A DNA stretch of 10,540 nucleotides from Peptococcaceae bacterium (lineage in GTDB: Bacteria; Bacillota; Peptococcia; Peptococcales; Peptococcaceae), in the NCBI GenBank assembly GCA_900756555.1, contig CAAEKP010000065.1, positions 1 through 10,540 on the forward strand, read 5' to 3'. Below, piece by piece: positions 1-7,371 of the stretch. Position 1 is the stretch's first letter; each line of letters opens with the position of its first letter. A program made the translations under genes and the position numbers. The notes below the pieces were generated by a model, which was not told the origin of the DNA, did not search any database, and worked only from the letters and a program-made list of their open reading frames with translations.

Positions 1-1
1 A

Positions 2-49
2 TATGCTGCTGGCCGCCAAGCTGCAAAAACAGGGAGGAATCTTGTATGA
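2..49 (+). CDS. Possible 3' end of an upstream gene overlapping ridA
   Basis: The frame beginning at base 2 stays open and stops at a TGA (47-49) that overlaps the ridA ATG (46-48) in an ATGA arrangement typical of translationally coupled genes. Only 15 residues are visible (ending KTGRNLV), too few to name the product. The other two forward frames are also open here, so the choice rests only on the overlap geometry. If real, ridA is the distal gene of an operon. Confidence 0.3.
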   Translation, partial: YAAGRQAAKTGRNLV

Positions 50-423
50 AAACAGTAATTCAGACAAACAAAGCACCACAGGCCATCGGCCCATATTCGC
101 AGGGAATTCTGGCCGGCGACACCTTATATGTATCCGGGCAGATTCCGGTAATTCCGGCTACTGGCGCTATCGTTTCGGATAAAGTGGAAGAACAGGCCCG
201 CCAGGTGATGGAAAATGTGAAGGCTGTAGTGGAAGCTGCCGGTCTGACCTTGGACAACGTAGTGAAAACCAGCGTGTTCATCAAAAACATGGACGACTTT
301 GGCACCATCAATGCAGTGTACAGCGAATATTTTAAAGAAAACTGCCCGGCGCGGGCCTGCGTGGAAGTGGCTCGTCTGCCAAAAGATGTGCTGCTGGAAA
401 TGGAAGCCATTGCAGTAAAATAA
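46..423 (+). CDS. ridA: RidA family reactive intermediate (enamine/imine) deaminase
   Basis: This 125-residue protein has the normal full length of the RidA/YjgF/UK114 family, trimeric cytosolic enzymes that hydrolyse 2-aminoacrylate and related enamines/imines released by PLP enzymes. Family signatures are clear: GPYSQG (residues 15-20), YVSGQIP (28-34), the TINAVYSEYF segment (87-96) and PARACVEVARLP (101-112). By the E. coli RidA pattern, R103, C105 and E118 line the active site, and the arginine that marks true deaminase members is present. GGGAGG (32-37 region) precedes the ATG by about 9 bases. A terminator follows. It faces the PLP aminotransferase gene convergently, which fits a role in PLP chemistry, but its direct partner is probably an upstream gene outside the window. 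Confidence 0.93.
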   Translation: MKTVIQTNKAPQAIGPYSQGILAGDTLYVSGQIPVIPATGAIVSDKVEEQARQVMENVKAVVEAAGLTLDNVVKTSVFIKNMDDFGTINAVYSEYFKENCPARACVEVARLPKDVLLEMEAIAVK

Positions 424-460
424 AACAGCATAGATTAAGTAGATTAAGGGAACAGACAAG

Positions 461-500
461 AGGAGCGCATCACCAACTGACGATGTGCTCCTTTATTGTT
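461..500 (+). terminator. Rho-independent terminator after ridA
   Basis: An 11-bp stem (461-471 with 482-492, one G-U pair) encloses a 10-base loop and is followed by TTATTGTTTT. It lies 37 bases after the ridA stop and in the 102-bp gap between convergent genes. On the - strand the hairpin is followed only by CTTGTCTGTTCC, so it would be a weak terminator for the aminotransferase gene. Confidence 0.85.
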
Positions 501-525
501 TTACATCTTATTTTTCAGAAATCCG

Positions 526-1875
526 TTAGTTAAAATCAATTTCTTTTTCTGCCATGGTGAAAATGGCATCTAACCGTTCTAACAGTAAATCCACTTCGGC
601 GCGGGTGATGGAGAAGTATGGAGCCAGCAGAATGGCTTCACCTTCAATTCCTTTATTCATTTTGCCGGAGGCGGCTTCCAGAATAACACCGTTGGCATAA
701 CCGGCCTTCATAACTTTTGCCAGCGCCATCTGTTCGTTTGGCAGGCAGGTGTGTGTGGCGTGGTCTTTTACCAGCTCTACCCCTAGCAGTAAACCTTTTC
801 CGCGCACATCACCAATCAGTGGATGACGGTCGCGCATTTTAATCAGCTGTTCTTTCATGTAATCGCCCTGCGTGTTGACATTAGCCAGCAGATTTTCTTC
901 CCGCATGATGCGTGTATTTTCGATAACAGTTGCGCAGGCGATTGGATTACCAGCCCAGGTGAAACCTGCATAGTAGTGACCAACCTTCTGGAATACTTCT
1001 GAAACTTTTTTGTTTACGCCCACAGCGCCAACCGGGAAGTAACCGCCGGAGATACATTTTGCCAGCGATACGATATCCGGCTGCACATCAAACCAGTCGA
1101 TGGACAATGGTTTTCCGGCGCGGCCATAACCAGCCAGTACTTCGTCGGCAATCAGCAACAGGTCGTATTTATCGCAGATTTCTTTGATACGTTTGAAATA
1201 GCCCACTGGTGGTGTCATTGCAGCCGTGGTGGTGCCGCCGATTGGTTCCAGCAGGAATGCAGCGTAGTTGTTGGCACCGCGATTAATCAGCGCGTCCTCC
1301 AGCTCATTGGCACACTCAAAGTTACAGGTTGTTTCTGTTTTGTGATATGGGCAATGATAGCAGGTAGGCGCATTGATATGGCCCTCGTCCACGGCATAGG
1401 CAGCCAGATCGTTTTTACGTGCCAGATTACCGCCGGCGCAGGCAGTGGCAAAGGTATTGCCGTGATAACTCAGCCAGCGGGACATGATTTTATTTTTGGT
1501 CGGTTTCCCCTGGCCTACCCAGTAAGCTTTGGCGATACGGAAGGCCATTTCATTGGCTTCGGAGCCGCCGGAGGTCATAAAGAAACGATCCATGCCGGTG
1601 AAGTCAGCCAGCACGTTAGAGCATTCGTCCAGAATGGGCGGTACAGAGGTAAATCGTGTCAGATAGCTCAGCTCTACGGCCTGCTTCCGAATAACTTCGG
1701 AAATATCTTCACGGCCATAGCCCAAAGATACATTGACAGCGCCGGAGCAGGAATCCAGGTATTCATTTCCGTTCACATCCCACTGATACATACCTTTCCC
1801 TTTTACCAGAGCGATGTTGGGATTGTTCCAATCAGAAAGAAAAACGTGTGGATGCAGTTCATAAGCTTTAGGCAT
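526..1875 (-). CDS. PLP-dependent class III (omega) aminotransferase
   Basis: This 449-residue protein is a full-length fold-type I, class III aminotransferase. Visible motifs are SGGSEANE (102-109, phosphate-cup region), YHG (137-139, ring-stacking Tyr), EP at 210-211, ADEVLAGYGRAGK (243-255, the Asp that binds the PLP pyridine nitrogen) and SLAKCISGG (270-278) with the Schiff-base Lys at 273; FTWAGNP (305-311) supplies the Thr from the dimer partner. Such enzymes move an amino group from an omega-amine or amino acid to a keto acid such as pyruvate; the substrate cannot be read here. Four cysteines lie in a C-x2-C-x8-C-x3-C run (172-188) between the YHG and EP motifs. AAGGAGG lies 8 bases before the ATG. 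The MFS transporter gene is 108 bp upstream on the same strand, suggesting uptake plus transamination of one compound. Confidence 0.92.
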   Translation of the reverse strand: MPKAYELHPHVFLSDWNNPNIALVKGKGMYQWDVNGNEYLDSCSGAVNVSLGYGREDISEVIRKQAVELSYLTRFTSVPPILDECSNVLADFTGMDRFFMTSGGSEANEMAFRIAKAYWVGQGKPTKNKIMSRWLSYHGNTFATACAGGNLARKNDLAAYAVDEGHINAPTCYHCPYHKTETTCNFECANELEDALINRGANNYAAFLLEPIGGTTTAAMTPPVGYFKRIKEICDKYDLLLIADEVLAGYGRAGKPLSIDWFDVQPDIVSLAKCISGGYFPVGAVGVNKKVSEVFQKVGHYYAGFTWAGNPIACATVIENTRIMREENLLANVNTQGDYMKEQLIKMRDRHPLIGDVRGKGLLLGVELVKDHATHTCLPNEQMALAKVMKAGYANGVILEAASGKMNKGIEGEAILLAPYFSITRAEVDLLLERLDAIFTMAEKEIDFN

Positions 1876-1891
1876 AATAATTTCCTCCTTG

Positions 1892-1904
1892 GTTTCAATG
1901 AAAC
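1892..1904. promoter_or_regulatory. GTTTCA-A-TGAAAC palindrome next to the aminotransferase ribosome site
   Basis: A perfect 6+6 inverted repeat with a 1-base centre directly abuts the AAGGAGG of the aminotransferase gene. As DNA it could be an operator; as RNA it could form only a 5-bp hairpin with a 3-base loop. It shares GTTTC/GAAAC half sites with the palindrome at 1933-1942, about 40 bp (four helical turns) away, as expected for one regulator binding twice. Confidence 0.4.
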
Positions 1905-1913
1905 TTGATTGTC

Positions 1914-1944
1914 ATTATAAATGTAATATTTGGAAACGTTTCAA
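1914..1944 (-). promoter_or_regulatory. Candidate promoter for the aminotransferase gene
   Basis: On the - strand a perfect TATAAT (1914-1919) is preceded by TTGAAA (1939-1944) with a longish 19-base spacer. A second possible pair, TTGACT-N16-TACGAT, begins just after the MFS stop codon. The GAAACGTTTC palindrome overlaps the TTGAAA box. The gene therefore may be transcribed separately from, as well as together with, the transporter. Confidence 0.45.
1933..1942. promoter_or_regulatory. GAAACGTTTC palindrome (candidate operator)
   Basis: A perfect 10-bp palindrome overlaps the -35-like box of the aminotransferase promoter. It is reminiscent of catabolite-responsive elements (TGNAANCG... core) and of LacI-family operators, but its spacing is one base short of the cre consensus, so that identity is not claimed. 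Confidence 0.4.
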
Positions 1945-1983
1945 CCGTATCGTAGAGAAATGGCGGGTGCAGTCAATGATTTT

Positions 1984-3273
1984 TTACTGCTGCCTTTCGT
2001 TTACTTTGCGGCGCAGCGCTTTACCAGCTTTGATAGCCATAGTTGGGAACAGGAACATTCCCAGAGCAATAAACATATAAAGAATCCATACCAGCGCGTA
2101 ACCGCCGCTGACATCATACACAATACCGCAGATGACAGGCCCTAACACACAGCCTACCAGAAATAGCGCATACACCAGACCGTACAGCGATGCGTAATCC
2201 TTCATGCCAAAGATGCTGGAGGTAAGCATTGGCGGGCCGACGGTGGAGATGCAAACACTGAACCCAACCAGCAGCGCCATGATATAGGCCAGAAAAGCAG
2301 TCTGCGGTGTGGTAAAGAGCAAGCAGAGCATTCCCAGTACAAACAATACGGTGACGATGAACAAACCTTTTACCAGCCCCAGCTTATCTATCACAATGCC
2401 GTTGGCGAAAGTGCCCACCAGCATACCGATGGATAATACCGAGATAACAAAACCTGCGTTCATGTCTAATTCGTATAAGAAGCTTGGGATGTGAACCATT
2501 ACGCCGGAGCAAACCATACCCATGCATAACAGACCGATAACCAGCAATGCAAATGCGCTGGAACGGGTGGCTGTTTTCTTTGGCACGCCTTCTTTGGCGG
2601 AATCCTTTTGATTGGTGTCAGCATCTGCGTTGGCAGCTTCTTTCAACGCTTCTGCAGAGCCTTCTGGATAAGTAAAAGGCTTTTGCCCCATATCTTCCGG
2701 CGCAGTGCGGAAAATAAACAAGCAGACCGGCAATGCGGTAATCAGAATAATCAGGCCGGAAACAGTAGCGGTAGCGTGCCAGCCCATGCTCAGAATCAAC
2801 TGTTCACACAGCGGTGAGAGAACAATGGAGCCCAGCCCCGCGCCGGCAAAGACGATACCAGTCATCATGCCTCGCTTGGCGATATACCAGTTATTAATCA
2901 TAGTTGTAAGAGGAACATTGGTGATGAGTGCCATACATAAATCTGTCAGGAACAGCAGCACATAAAATTGCCAGAGGTGGTTGGCGATGGAGAGTCCCAT
3001 AAAAGAAAGACCAGTGCCTGCCGCTCCAATGACCATCATGGTTCGGATGGGTATTTTTTTCAGTAAGGAGCCTGCCAGAATGGCACCGGCAGCGGCGCCA
3101 ACTGCGGACATAGAATAGCAGCCAGAAAAGGCGGCTTTTGAAAATCCCAGTTCTGTGCAGATTGGTGTCATGTAAAAAGCAGTTGTGTTGTTGATGATAG
3201 CCATGGTGAAGGTGGTAATCATCAGAGAACCGAATACGATCCATTTTCCATAAAACGATGTTTCTTTACCCAA
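1984..3273 (-). CDS. MFS transporter, OFA/monocarboxylate-porter-like
   Basis: This 429-residue protein shows two sets of about six hydrophobic helices separated by a charged cytoplasmic loop near residues 205-240 (rich in Glu, Ala and Lys), as in the major facilitator superfamily. The NNWYIAKRGMMTGIVFAG segment (about 127-144) matches the Gly-rich region after a Trp-Tyr/Phe and basic pair seen in oxalate/formate antiporter and monocarboxylate porter relatives, so an organic anion or amino/carboxylate substrate is likely; this is inference. The start is TTG (3271-3273): AGGAGG (3283-3288) sits 9 bases upstream and no ATG is better placed. It is the promoter-proximal gene of a pair with the class III aminotransferase, whose substrate it may import. 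Confidence 0.85.
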   Translation of the reverse strand: MGKETSFYGKWIVFGSLMITTFTMAIINNTTAFYMTPICTELGFSKAAFSGCYSMSAVGAAAGAILAGSLLKKIPIRTMMVIGAAGTGLSFMGLSIANHLWQFYVLLFLTDLCMALITNVPLTTMINNWYIAKRGMMTGIVFAGAGLGSIVLSPLCEQLILSMGWHATATVSGLIILITALPVCLFIFRTAPEDMGQKPFTYPEGSAEALKEAANADADTNQKDSAKEGVPKKTATRSSAFALLVIGLLCMGMVCSGVMVHIPSFLYELDMNAGFVISVLSIGMLVGTFANGIVIDKLGLVKGLFIVTVLFVLGMLCLLFTTPQTAFLAYIMALLVGFSVCISTVGPPMLTSSIFGMKDYASLYGLVYALFLVGCVLGPVICGIVYDVSGGYALVWILYMFIALGMFLFPTMAIKAGKALRRKVNERQQ

Positions 3274-3427
3274 AGTGTATCGCCTCCTGTTTTCACTGTT
3301 ATAGTTGTGTATGGGTAACGGTGTTGAAACAAAGATAAAGACTATAAGTATAAGATACAGAAAGAAATCGAGAGATAATTTTTTAAAATATGGATATAAA
3401 TAATTTTAATAGAATCGGTTTTTGAGG

Positions 3428-3456
3428 AGTATAGTCTTATTTCAACAATCTGTCAA
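3428..3456 (-). promoter_or_regulatory. Sigma-A type promoter for the MFS gene
   Basis: On the - strand a perfect TTGACA (3451-3456) and TATACT (3428-3433) are separated by exactly 17 bases, close to the vegetative consensus. Transcription would start near 3421, giving a leader of about 147 bases before the TTG start. The leader is AT-rich and shows no riboswitch motif that I recognise. Confidence 0.75.
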
Positions 3457-3703
3457 TGTAATTTTATCCCTTCTTTACAAGGAAAAGAGGAAAGTTTGTT
3501 TGTAAGAAACTTACTTTCCTTAATAAAAACAATGTTATGCGTATATAAATACGAGGCGATATACAGTTGTAAAGTAGAACAAAAGCTGGTTCTATCGAAT
3601 ATTTTTGTTTTAGAGTCTGTCCATACCATGTGTACATAGAATAAATACACATGTACATGAAATTGTGCTGCGTTTGAAAAAATATTTTATTTTTTGCCAA
3701 AAA
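3457..3703. other. Gene-free AT-rich gap with several short inverted repeats
   Basis: No credible gene was found here; the short - strand reading frames lack ribosome sites and run into the terminator hairpin. Visible structures are GGAAA/TTTCC enclosing GTAAG-AAA-CTTAC (3489-3519), TAGAAC-N8-GTTCTA (3575-3594), and CATGTGTA-N10-TACACATG (3628-3653). They could be extra terminators or remnants of a lost insertion; none is diagnostic. Confidence 0.4.
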
Positions 3704-3749
3704 ACAACCGTTGTGTTGGCAACTTTTTATGTTGCCGCCCAACGGTTGT
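3696..3749 (-). terminator. Strong terminator ending the XRE/membrane/PBP operon
   Basis: A two-tier hairpin has an outer 10-bp stem ACAACCGTTG (3704-3713) with CAACGGTTGT (3740-3749) and an inner stem GGCAAC (3718-3723) with GTTGCC (3731-3736). On the - strand it is followed by TTTTTTGGC and more T/A-rich sequence, the form of an intrinsic terminator. It lies about 60 bases after the stop of the PBP gene. Confidence 0.85.
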
Positions 3750-3809
3750 GTAAATATTGGTGTCAATTCGGGATTTCATGGGGCGTGTGCTTTGCTGCCG
3801 GCGCTGTTG

Positions 3810-5027
3810 TTACCGATTCTGATTGATTCCTGCGTAGCCGGTCTGCTCGATCAACTGCTGTCCTTCTGGTGAGAGAATCCAGTCAATCAGCTTCTGGCTG
3901 TTGGCGTTGGAGTGCTGAGTGGTGACTGCGTAAAAATTGCTGGTCAGCGGATAAGCGCCGCTGCGGATATTATCCACGGTGGGAGCGATACCGTCAATGG
4001 ATAGCAGTTTGATGCCTTTATCGGCAATCATGTCCTGCGCGTAATAGCGGAAGGAGAAGCCGATGGCATTGTCATGATTTTGGTAATCGGCAGCGCGATA
4101 AATGATACCGTCCATGAAATCCACAATCTGATTCTGTGGTGGTGTCATCAGCGGCGCATTGCCCATAAAGCGGATGAGGGCGCTCTGACTGCCGCTGTTG
4201 GCGTTGCGCTGAAAGGCTTCAATTTTGCGGTTGGAGCCGCCCACCTGGTTCCAGTTGGTGATAGCACCGCTGTAGATGCCGCGCACTTGCTCACTGGTCA
4301 GGTTGTCTACTGGGTTGGACGCATTGACGAAGAACACAAAGCCTTCCCGCCCGATAGGGGTAAAGATAAATTCTCTGCCGCATTTTCTGGCATACTGGAT
4401 TTGATCTTCAGAGGGATATGCGCCAAACATGATGTCTCGTTCTCCTTCGGCTAACCACATATAGCCGCCGATGGTGTTGGAGTAGAGCACAGGTTCTGTG
4501 TGAAAATCATAAACGCCATTGTGCGGATAAACGGCTTCCGCAAATGCAGCGTACACGGGTACCAATGCGGTAGCGCCATCAATCACAGGCAGATCGCCGG
4601 TTAATTGCAGGCTGGCGGTGTGGTCAAGCCGCGCCAGTTTGGATTCGGGCTGGAAGGGCAGATAATCTTCCAGTTCAATCATGGTAGAGGCTGGTACCGT
4701 AATCTGCTGCTGATAATCGTCCACGGCGATGGCGGTCATGCAGAAGATTAACGTGAAGGGCAGCAGCAGATGCGCCGCATAGCTTTTCCAGCGCAGCCAG
4801 GCGGCTTCATAGCGAGTGTCTGTCAGGAAAAAGTGCAGAATGGCTGCGGCATAATAAAGTGCAGGCAGCGCGGTGATGTAACAAGCGATGATGGCGGGAT
4901 ATTCCAGTTCATAAACGCCGATAGCAGCCACCAGAAAGACAAATACAGAGAAAAATGCCACGCAGACTGCGCCTGCCAGCATGAGCAGTATACTAAGAAT
5001 AAACCAGGGCAAAGAATGTCGTTTCAT
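3810..5027 (-). CDS. Membrane-tethered PstS-like (PBP-type) substrate-binding protein
   Basis: The 405-residue protein begins with about three hydrophobic helices (roughly 8-38, 44-67 and 84-102) behind a positive MKRH start. It continues with a periplasmic-binding-type domain from about 120 to the end, predicted outside the membrane. The domain resembles PstS phosphate-binding proteins: DGATALVPVYAAFAEAVYP (150-168), VNASNPV (234-240), LTSEQVRGIYSGAITNWNQV (243-262) and the anion-binding loop QRNANSGSQSAL (273-284). PstS proteins are usually lipoproteins of about 280-320 residues with one signal peptide; here the signal is replaced by a multi-helix anchor and no pstCAB lies nearby. It may sense or hold phosphate or another oxyanion rather than transport it. 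AAGGAGG lies 5 bases before the ATG. It is the last gene after an XRE regulator and a small membrane protein. Confidence 0.82.
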   Translation of the reverse strand: MKRHSLPWFILSILLMLAGAVCVAFFSVFVFLVAAIGVYELEYPAIIACYITALPALYYAAAILHFFLTDTRYEAAWLRWKSYAAHLLLPFTLIFCMTAIAVDDYQQQITVPASTMIELEDYLPFQPESKLARLDHTASLQLTGDLPVIDGATALVPVYAAFAEAVYPHNGVYDFHTEPVLYSNTIGGYMWLAEGERDIMFGAYPSEDQIQYARKCGREFIFTPIGREGFVFFVNASNPVDNLTSEQVRGIYSGAITNWNQVGGSNRKIEAFQRNANSGSQSALIRFMGNAPLMTPPQNQIVDFMDGIIYRAADYQNHDNAIGFSFRYYAQDMIADKGIKLLSIDGIAPTVDNIRSGAYPLTSNFYAVTTQHSNANSQKLIDWILSPEGQQLIEQTGYAGINQNR

Positions 5028-5070
5028 AAGAACCTCCTTAATTTTTGGAAATGCAGGACTGTAGAGAACC

Positions 5071-5253
5071 TTATTTTTTAAATGGCACCAGAAATAATAT
5101 TGCCATCACGAGCAAATATGCGGCATAAAGCGTGAAGGTGATGGTGTTATTCCAGGGCCAGCTTAGTTCTGGATGTTGCAGGGCGTAAAAGAGAAAGATA
5201 TTGGCAATGAGCAACATTATTACACCAAGGATTCTTGCAGTTTTACGTTTCAT
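5071..5253 (-). CDS. Small two-helix membrane protein, unknown function
   Basis: This 60-residue protein has a basic N-terminus (MKRKTAR) and two hydrophobic segments (about 8-26 and 38-57) around a short loop containing HPELSWPWNN, ending in the basic FKK. The hairpin topology places both ends in the cytoplasm. I do not recognise the family. GGAGGG precedes the ATG by about 6 bases, so it is very probably translated. It lies 26 bases after the XRE gene and 43 bases before the membrane-tethered PBP gene on the same strand, suggesting a partner of the anchored binding protein. Confidence 0.72.
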   Translation of the reverse strand: MKRKTARILGVIMLLIANIFLFYALQHPELSWPWNNTITFTLYAAYLLVMAILFLVPFKK

Positions 5254-5279
5254 AAAAAGCCCTCCTTCAAGAAATCTCC

Positions 5280-5756
5280 TTATTGTTTATTTTCTTTGCA
5301 TTGCAGGCCGGTGCGAATCTGCTGCAAATAGGGCTCCAAATCTTCCCGTTTAAAAGAAGATACCACGCGGCAGCCCTGGGGCGTCAGCAGCCGATAATGC
5401 TGAGAAATCATATTCTGCTGCACCTGATAACCGCCGATTTCCTCCACCTGATGCCACCAGACTTTGCCGCCCATGGTTGGCGGATATTGCACCGGAACGC
5501 TCTGAAAGGCCAGCGCCGTTAATAAGTCGGATAATTCACCGCCGTAAGCGTTTTGCAGAATCTCACTGCCGGAGAACAGCGAGGCCAGAGCCACAGCGCC
5601 CGTCCAGCCCAGCGAGCGGCGTCCTTTTTCGATTTCCACCAGCGTTTTTTTAGAAATCCCCAGAATATCCGCCATTTTTTCCTGTGTTAATCCATACTCG
5701 GTGCGAATCAGTTTTAATTTCTGGTCCATCTGAGAAATAAACAGAACACGTTCCAT
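5280..5756 (-). CDS. XRE/Cro-type helix-turn-helix transcriptional regulator
   Basis: From the ATG at 5756 the protein is 158 residues. Residues about 10-60 form an XRE/Cro-type DNA-binding domain, with the helix-turn-helix visible in YGLTQEKMADILGISKKTLVEIEKG split over helices 2-3. The remaining roughly 95 residues (GGKVWWHQVEEIGGYQVQQN, then HYRLLTPQGCRVVSSF) form a small C-terminal domain I cannot name; it may sense a ligand or partner. The frame extends to a GTG at 5816, but that codon overlaps a -10 box and has no ribosome site, while AGGTGG lies 6 bases before the chosen ATG; a later ATG (MDQKL) is also possible. First gene of the three-gene operon, divergent from cydA; it may autoregulate. 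Confidence 0.82.
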   Translation of the reverse strand: MERVLFISQMDQKLKLIRTEYGLTQEKMADILGISKKTLVEIEKGRRSLGWTGAVALASLFSGSEILQNAYGGELSDLLTALAFQSVPVQYPPTMGGKVWWHQVEEIGGYQVQQNMISQHYRLLTPQGCRVVSSFKREDLEPYLQQIRTGLQCKENKQ

Positions 5757-5813
5757 AGCAATCCACCTGCCAATGTCAGTTTTTGAAATAGAATAATTGT
5801 AATGAGAAATAAT

Positions 5814-5826
5814 CACTATAAAAGTG
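5814..5826 (-). promoter_or_regulatory. Candidate promoter -10 and operator for the XRE operon
   Basis: On the - strand TATAGT (5815-5820) is embedded in an inverted repeat CACT-N5-AGTG (5814-5826). The -35 region is poor (ATTAAA at 17-base spacing). The overlap of a -10 box with a small palindrome upstream of an XRE gene is what autorepression would look like. A start near 5808 gives a leader of about 50 bases and supports the ATG at 5756. Confidence 0.35.
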
Positions 5827-5991
5827 TAAAATTACTCTTTAATAATAATTTAACTCATCGAAAACGGAATGTCAAGTAACAGAATCCTCGCTTTTTTTAA
5901 TTTTGCGAAAAAAATAATAAATTTTTGTTTAGAGGCTGAGAGGGAGAGGTAAGTAAACACATAAAATTTTTAACTCAAGGGAGGCAACATC
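5827..5991. other. AT-rich divergent intergenic region before cydA
   Basis: This gap separates the XRE operon from cydA. It has A and T runs (5890-5930), and a weak -10-like TAAAAT near 5962-5970 with no matching -35. I see no Rex (TTGTGA-N-TCACAA) or FNR-type dyad despite the respiratory gene downstream. GGGAGG lies 7 bases before the cydA ATG. Confidence 0.4.
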
Positions 5992-7371
5992 ATGGAGCAA
6001 TTATTATTTGCCAGATGGCAGTTTGCAATCACAACTGTCTATCATTTTTTGTTTGTTCCATTGACCTTAGGTCTGTCTATTCTGGTCGCAATTATGCATA
6101 CGCAATATTATCGCACCAACGATATAAAGTATCGGCAGATGACTAAGTTCTGGGGAAAACTGTTTTTAATCAATTTCGCGCTGGGGGTAGCCACCGGCAT
6201 TGTGCAGGAGTTCCAGTTTGGGATGAACTGGTCTGAATATTCCCGCTTTGTGGGCGATATCTTTGGGGCGCCGCTGGCGATTGAAGCGCTGGCCGCATTC
6301 TTTATTGAATCCACCTTTCTGGGGATTTGGATTTTTGGCTGGGATAAGCTGCCAAAGCTGTTCCACTTAATCTCAATCTGGCTGGTGGCCTTTGCCAGCA
6401 ACCTGTCCGCATTCTGGATTCTGGTGGCTAACTCCTTCATGCAGAACCCGCAGGGCTATGTACTGAACAATGGCCGTGCGGAGATGGTGAACTTTTTTGA
6501 CTTAATCACCAACCCTTATGTGTGGCATCAGTTTCCGCACGTTGTGACAGGCGGTATCACCACTGCCGGATTTTTTGTGATGGGGATTTGCGCCTGGCAT
6601 CTGGCAAGAAAACATGAAGTGGCATTCTTCCAGAAATCGTTCAAATACGCGGTTGTGTACGGTCTGATTGGCGTGCTGGCTGTGTGCGGCATCGGCCATG
6701 CCCAGGGGCAGTTTCTGATGGATGTGCAGCCAATGAAAATGGCTGCGGCAGAAGCGCACTGGGAAACCGAAGATCCGGCATCCTTTGTAGCCATTGCCGC
6801 CATTGATGAAGAAAAAGGGGAGAACACCTTCTCCATTGAAATTCCAAATATGCTCAGCTTTATGACCTACAATTCATTCAGCGGTGAAGTAAAAGGGATT
6901 CATGATTTACAGGCAGAATATGTGGAGCAGTACGGCGAAGGCAACTATGTGCCGCAGGTAACGCCAATGTTCTGGAGCTTCCGCGCCATGGTCGGCTCCG
7001 GCGGGCTGATGGTACTGCTGGCGCTGATTGGTCTGGTACTGTTAAAGACCAATAAATTGCAGAACAATAAACTATATCTGAAAATTATGCTCTTTGCCAT
7101 GGCGCTGCCCTATATCGCCAACACCACAGGCTGGCTGATTACCGAGATGGGCCGTCAGCCATGGATTGTGTATGGCTTGCAGAAAACAGCGGAAGGGCTG
7201 TCCACTGTGGTGCCGGCCAGCTATGTATTAATCAGCATGATTGGGTTTACAGTCGTTTACGGCATTCTGGCCGTTGTGGATGTAATGCTGTTGGTGAAAT
7301 ACGCAAAGAAATCTCCAGTAGAACTGGACGAAGCGCCAACAGCCAGTGAGGAGGTGTCCTTATGGACTTAA
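5992..7371 (+). CDS. cydA: Cytochrome bd quinol oxidase subunit I
   Basis: CydA carries the haems b558, b595 and d of cytochrome bd, the membrane oxidase that takes electrons from quinol and reduces O2 to water with high affinity. The 459-residue protein is mostly transmembrane. Conserved residues are in place: H18 (E. coli H19), E98 and E106 in IEALAAFFIEST (E99/E107), H183 (H186), M333 in FRAMVG (M393), and GRQPW (387-391). The quinol loop begins QPMKMAAAEAHWET (246-259) with K249 and E254. The gap between this and FRAMVG is much shorter than in E. coli, so it belongs to the short Q-loop type. It overlaps cydB by 10 bases, implying coupled translation. Confidence 0.97.
   Translation: MEQLLFARWQFAITTVYHFLFVPLTLGLSILVAIMHTQYYRTNDIKYRQMTKFWGKLFLINFALGVATGIVQEFQFGMNWSEYSRFVGDIFGAPLAIEALAAFFIESTFLGIWIFGWDKLPKLFHLISIWLVAFASNLSAFWILVANSFMQNPQGYVLNNGRAEMVNFFDLITNPYVWHQFPHVVTGGITTAGFFVMGICAWHLARKHEVAFFQKSFKYAVVYGLIGVLAVCGIGHAQGQFLMDVQPMKMAAAEAHWETEDPASFVAIAAIDEEKGENTFSIEIPNMLSFMTYNSFSGEVKGIHDLQAEYVEQYGEGNYVPQVTPMFWSFRAMVGSGGLMVLLALIGLVLLKTNKLQNNKLYLKIMLFAMALPYIANTTGWLITEMGRQPWIVYGLQKTAEGLSTVVPASYVLISMIGFTVVYGILAVVDVMLLVKYAKKSPVELDEAPTASEEVSLWT

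Noticed and set aside
3628..3653. Inverted repeat CATGTGTA/TACACATG as an insertion sequence end
   Set aside because: No transposase, no matching second end and no target duplication could be seen; it is recorded only as a short repeat.
3464..3766. 100-residue - strand reading frame downstream of the PBP gene
   Set aside because: It starts upstream of and reads through the terminator hairpin at 3704-3749, lacks a ribosome site and has unstructured, Phe/Tyr/Ile-rich AT-driven content.
5931..5960. GCTGAGAGGGAGAGG resembling the TPP riboswitch CTGAGA motif before cydA
   Set aside because: The required second conserved part (GAACCTGAT...) and the flanking helices are absent, and cydA is not a thiamine gene.
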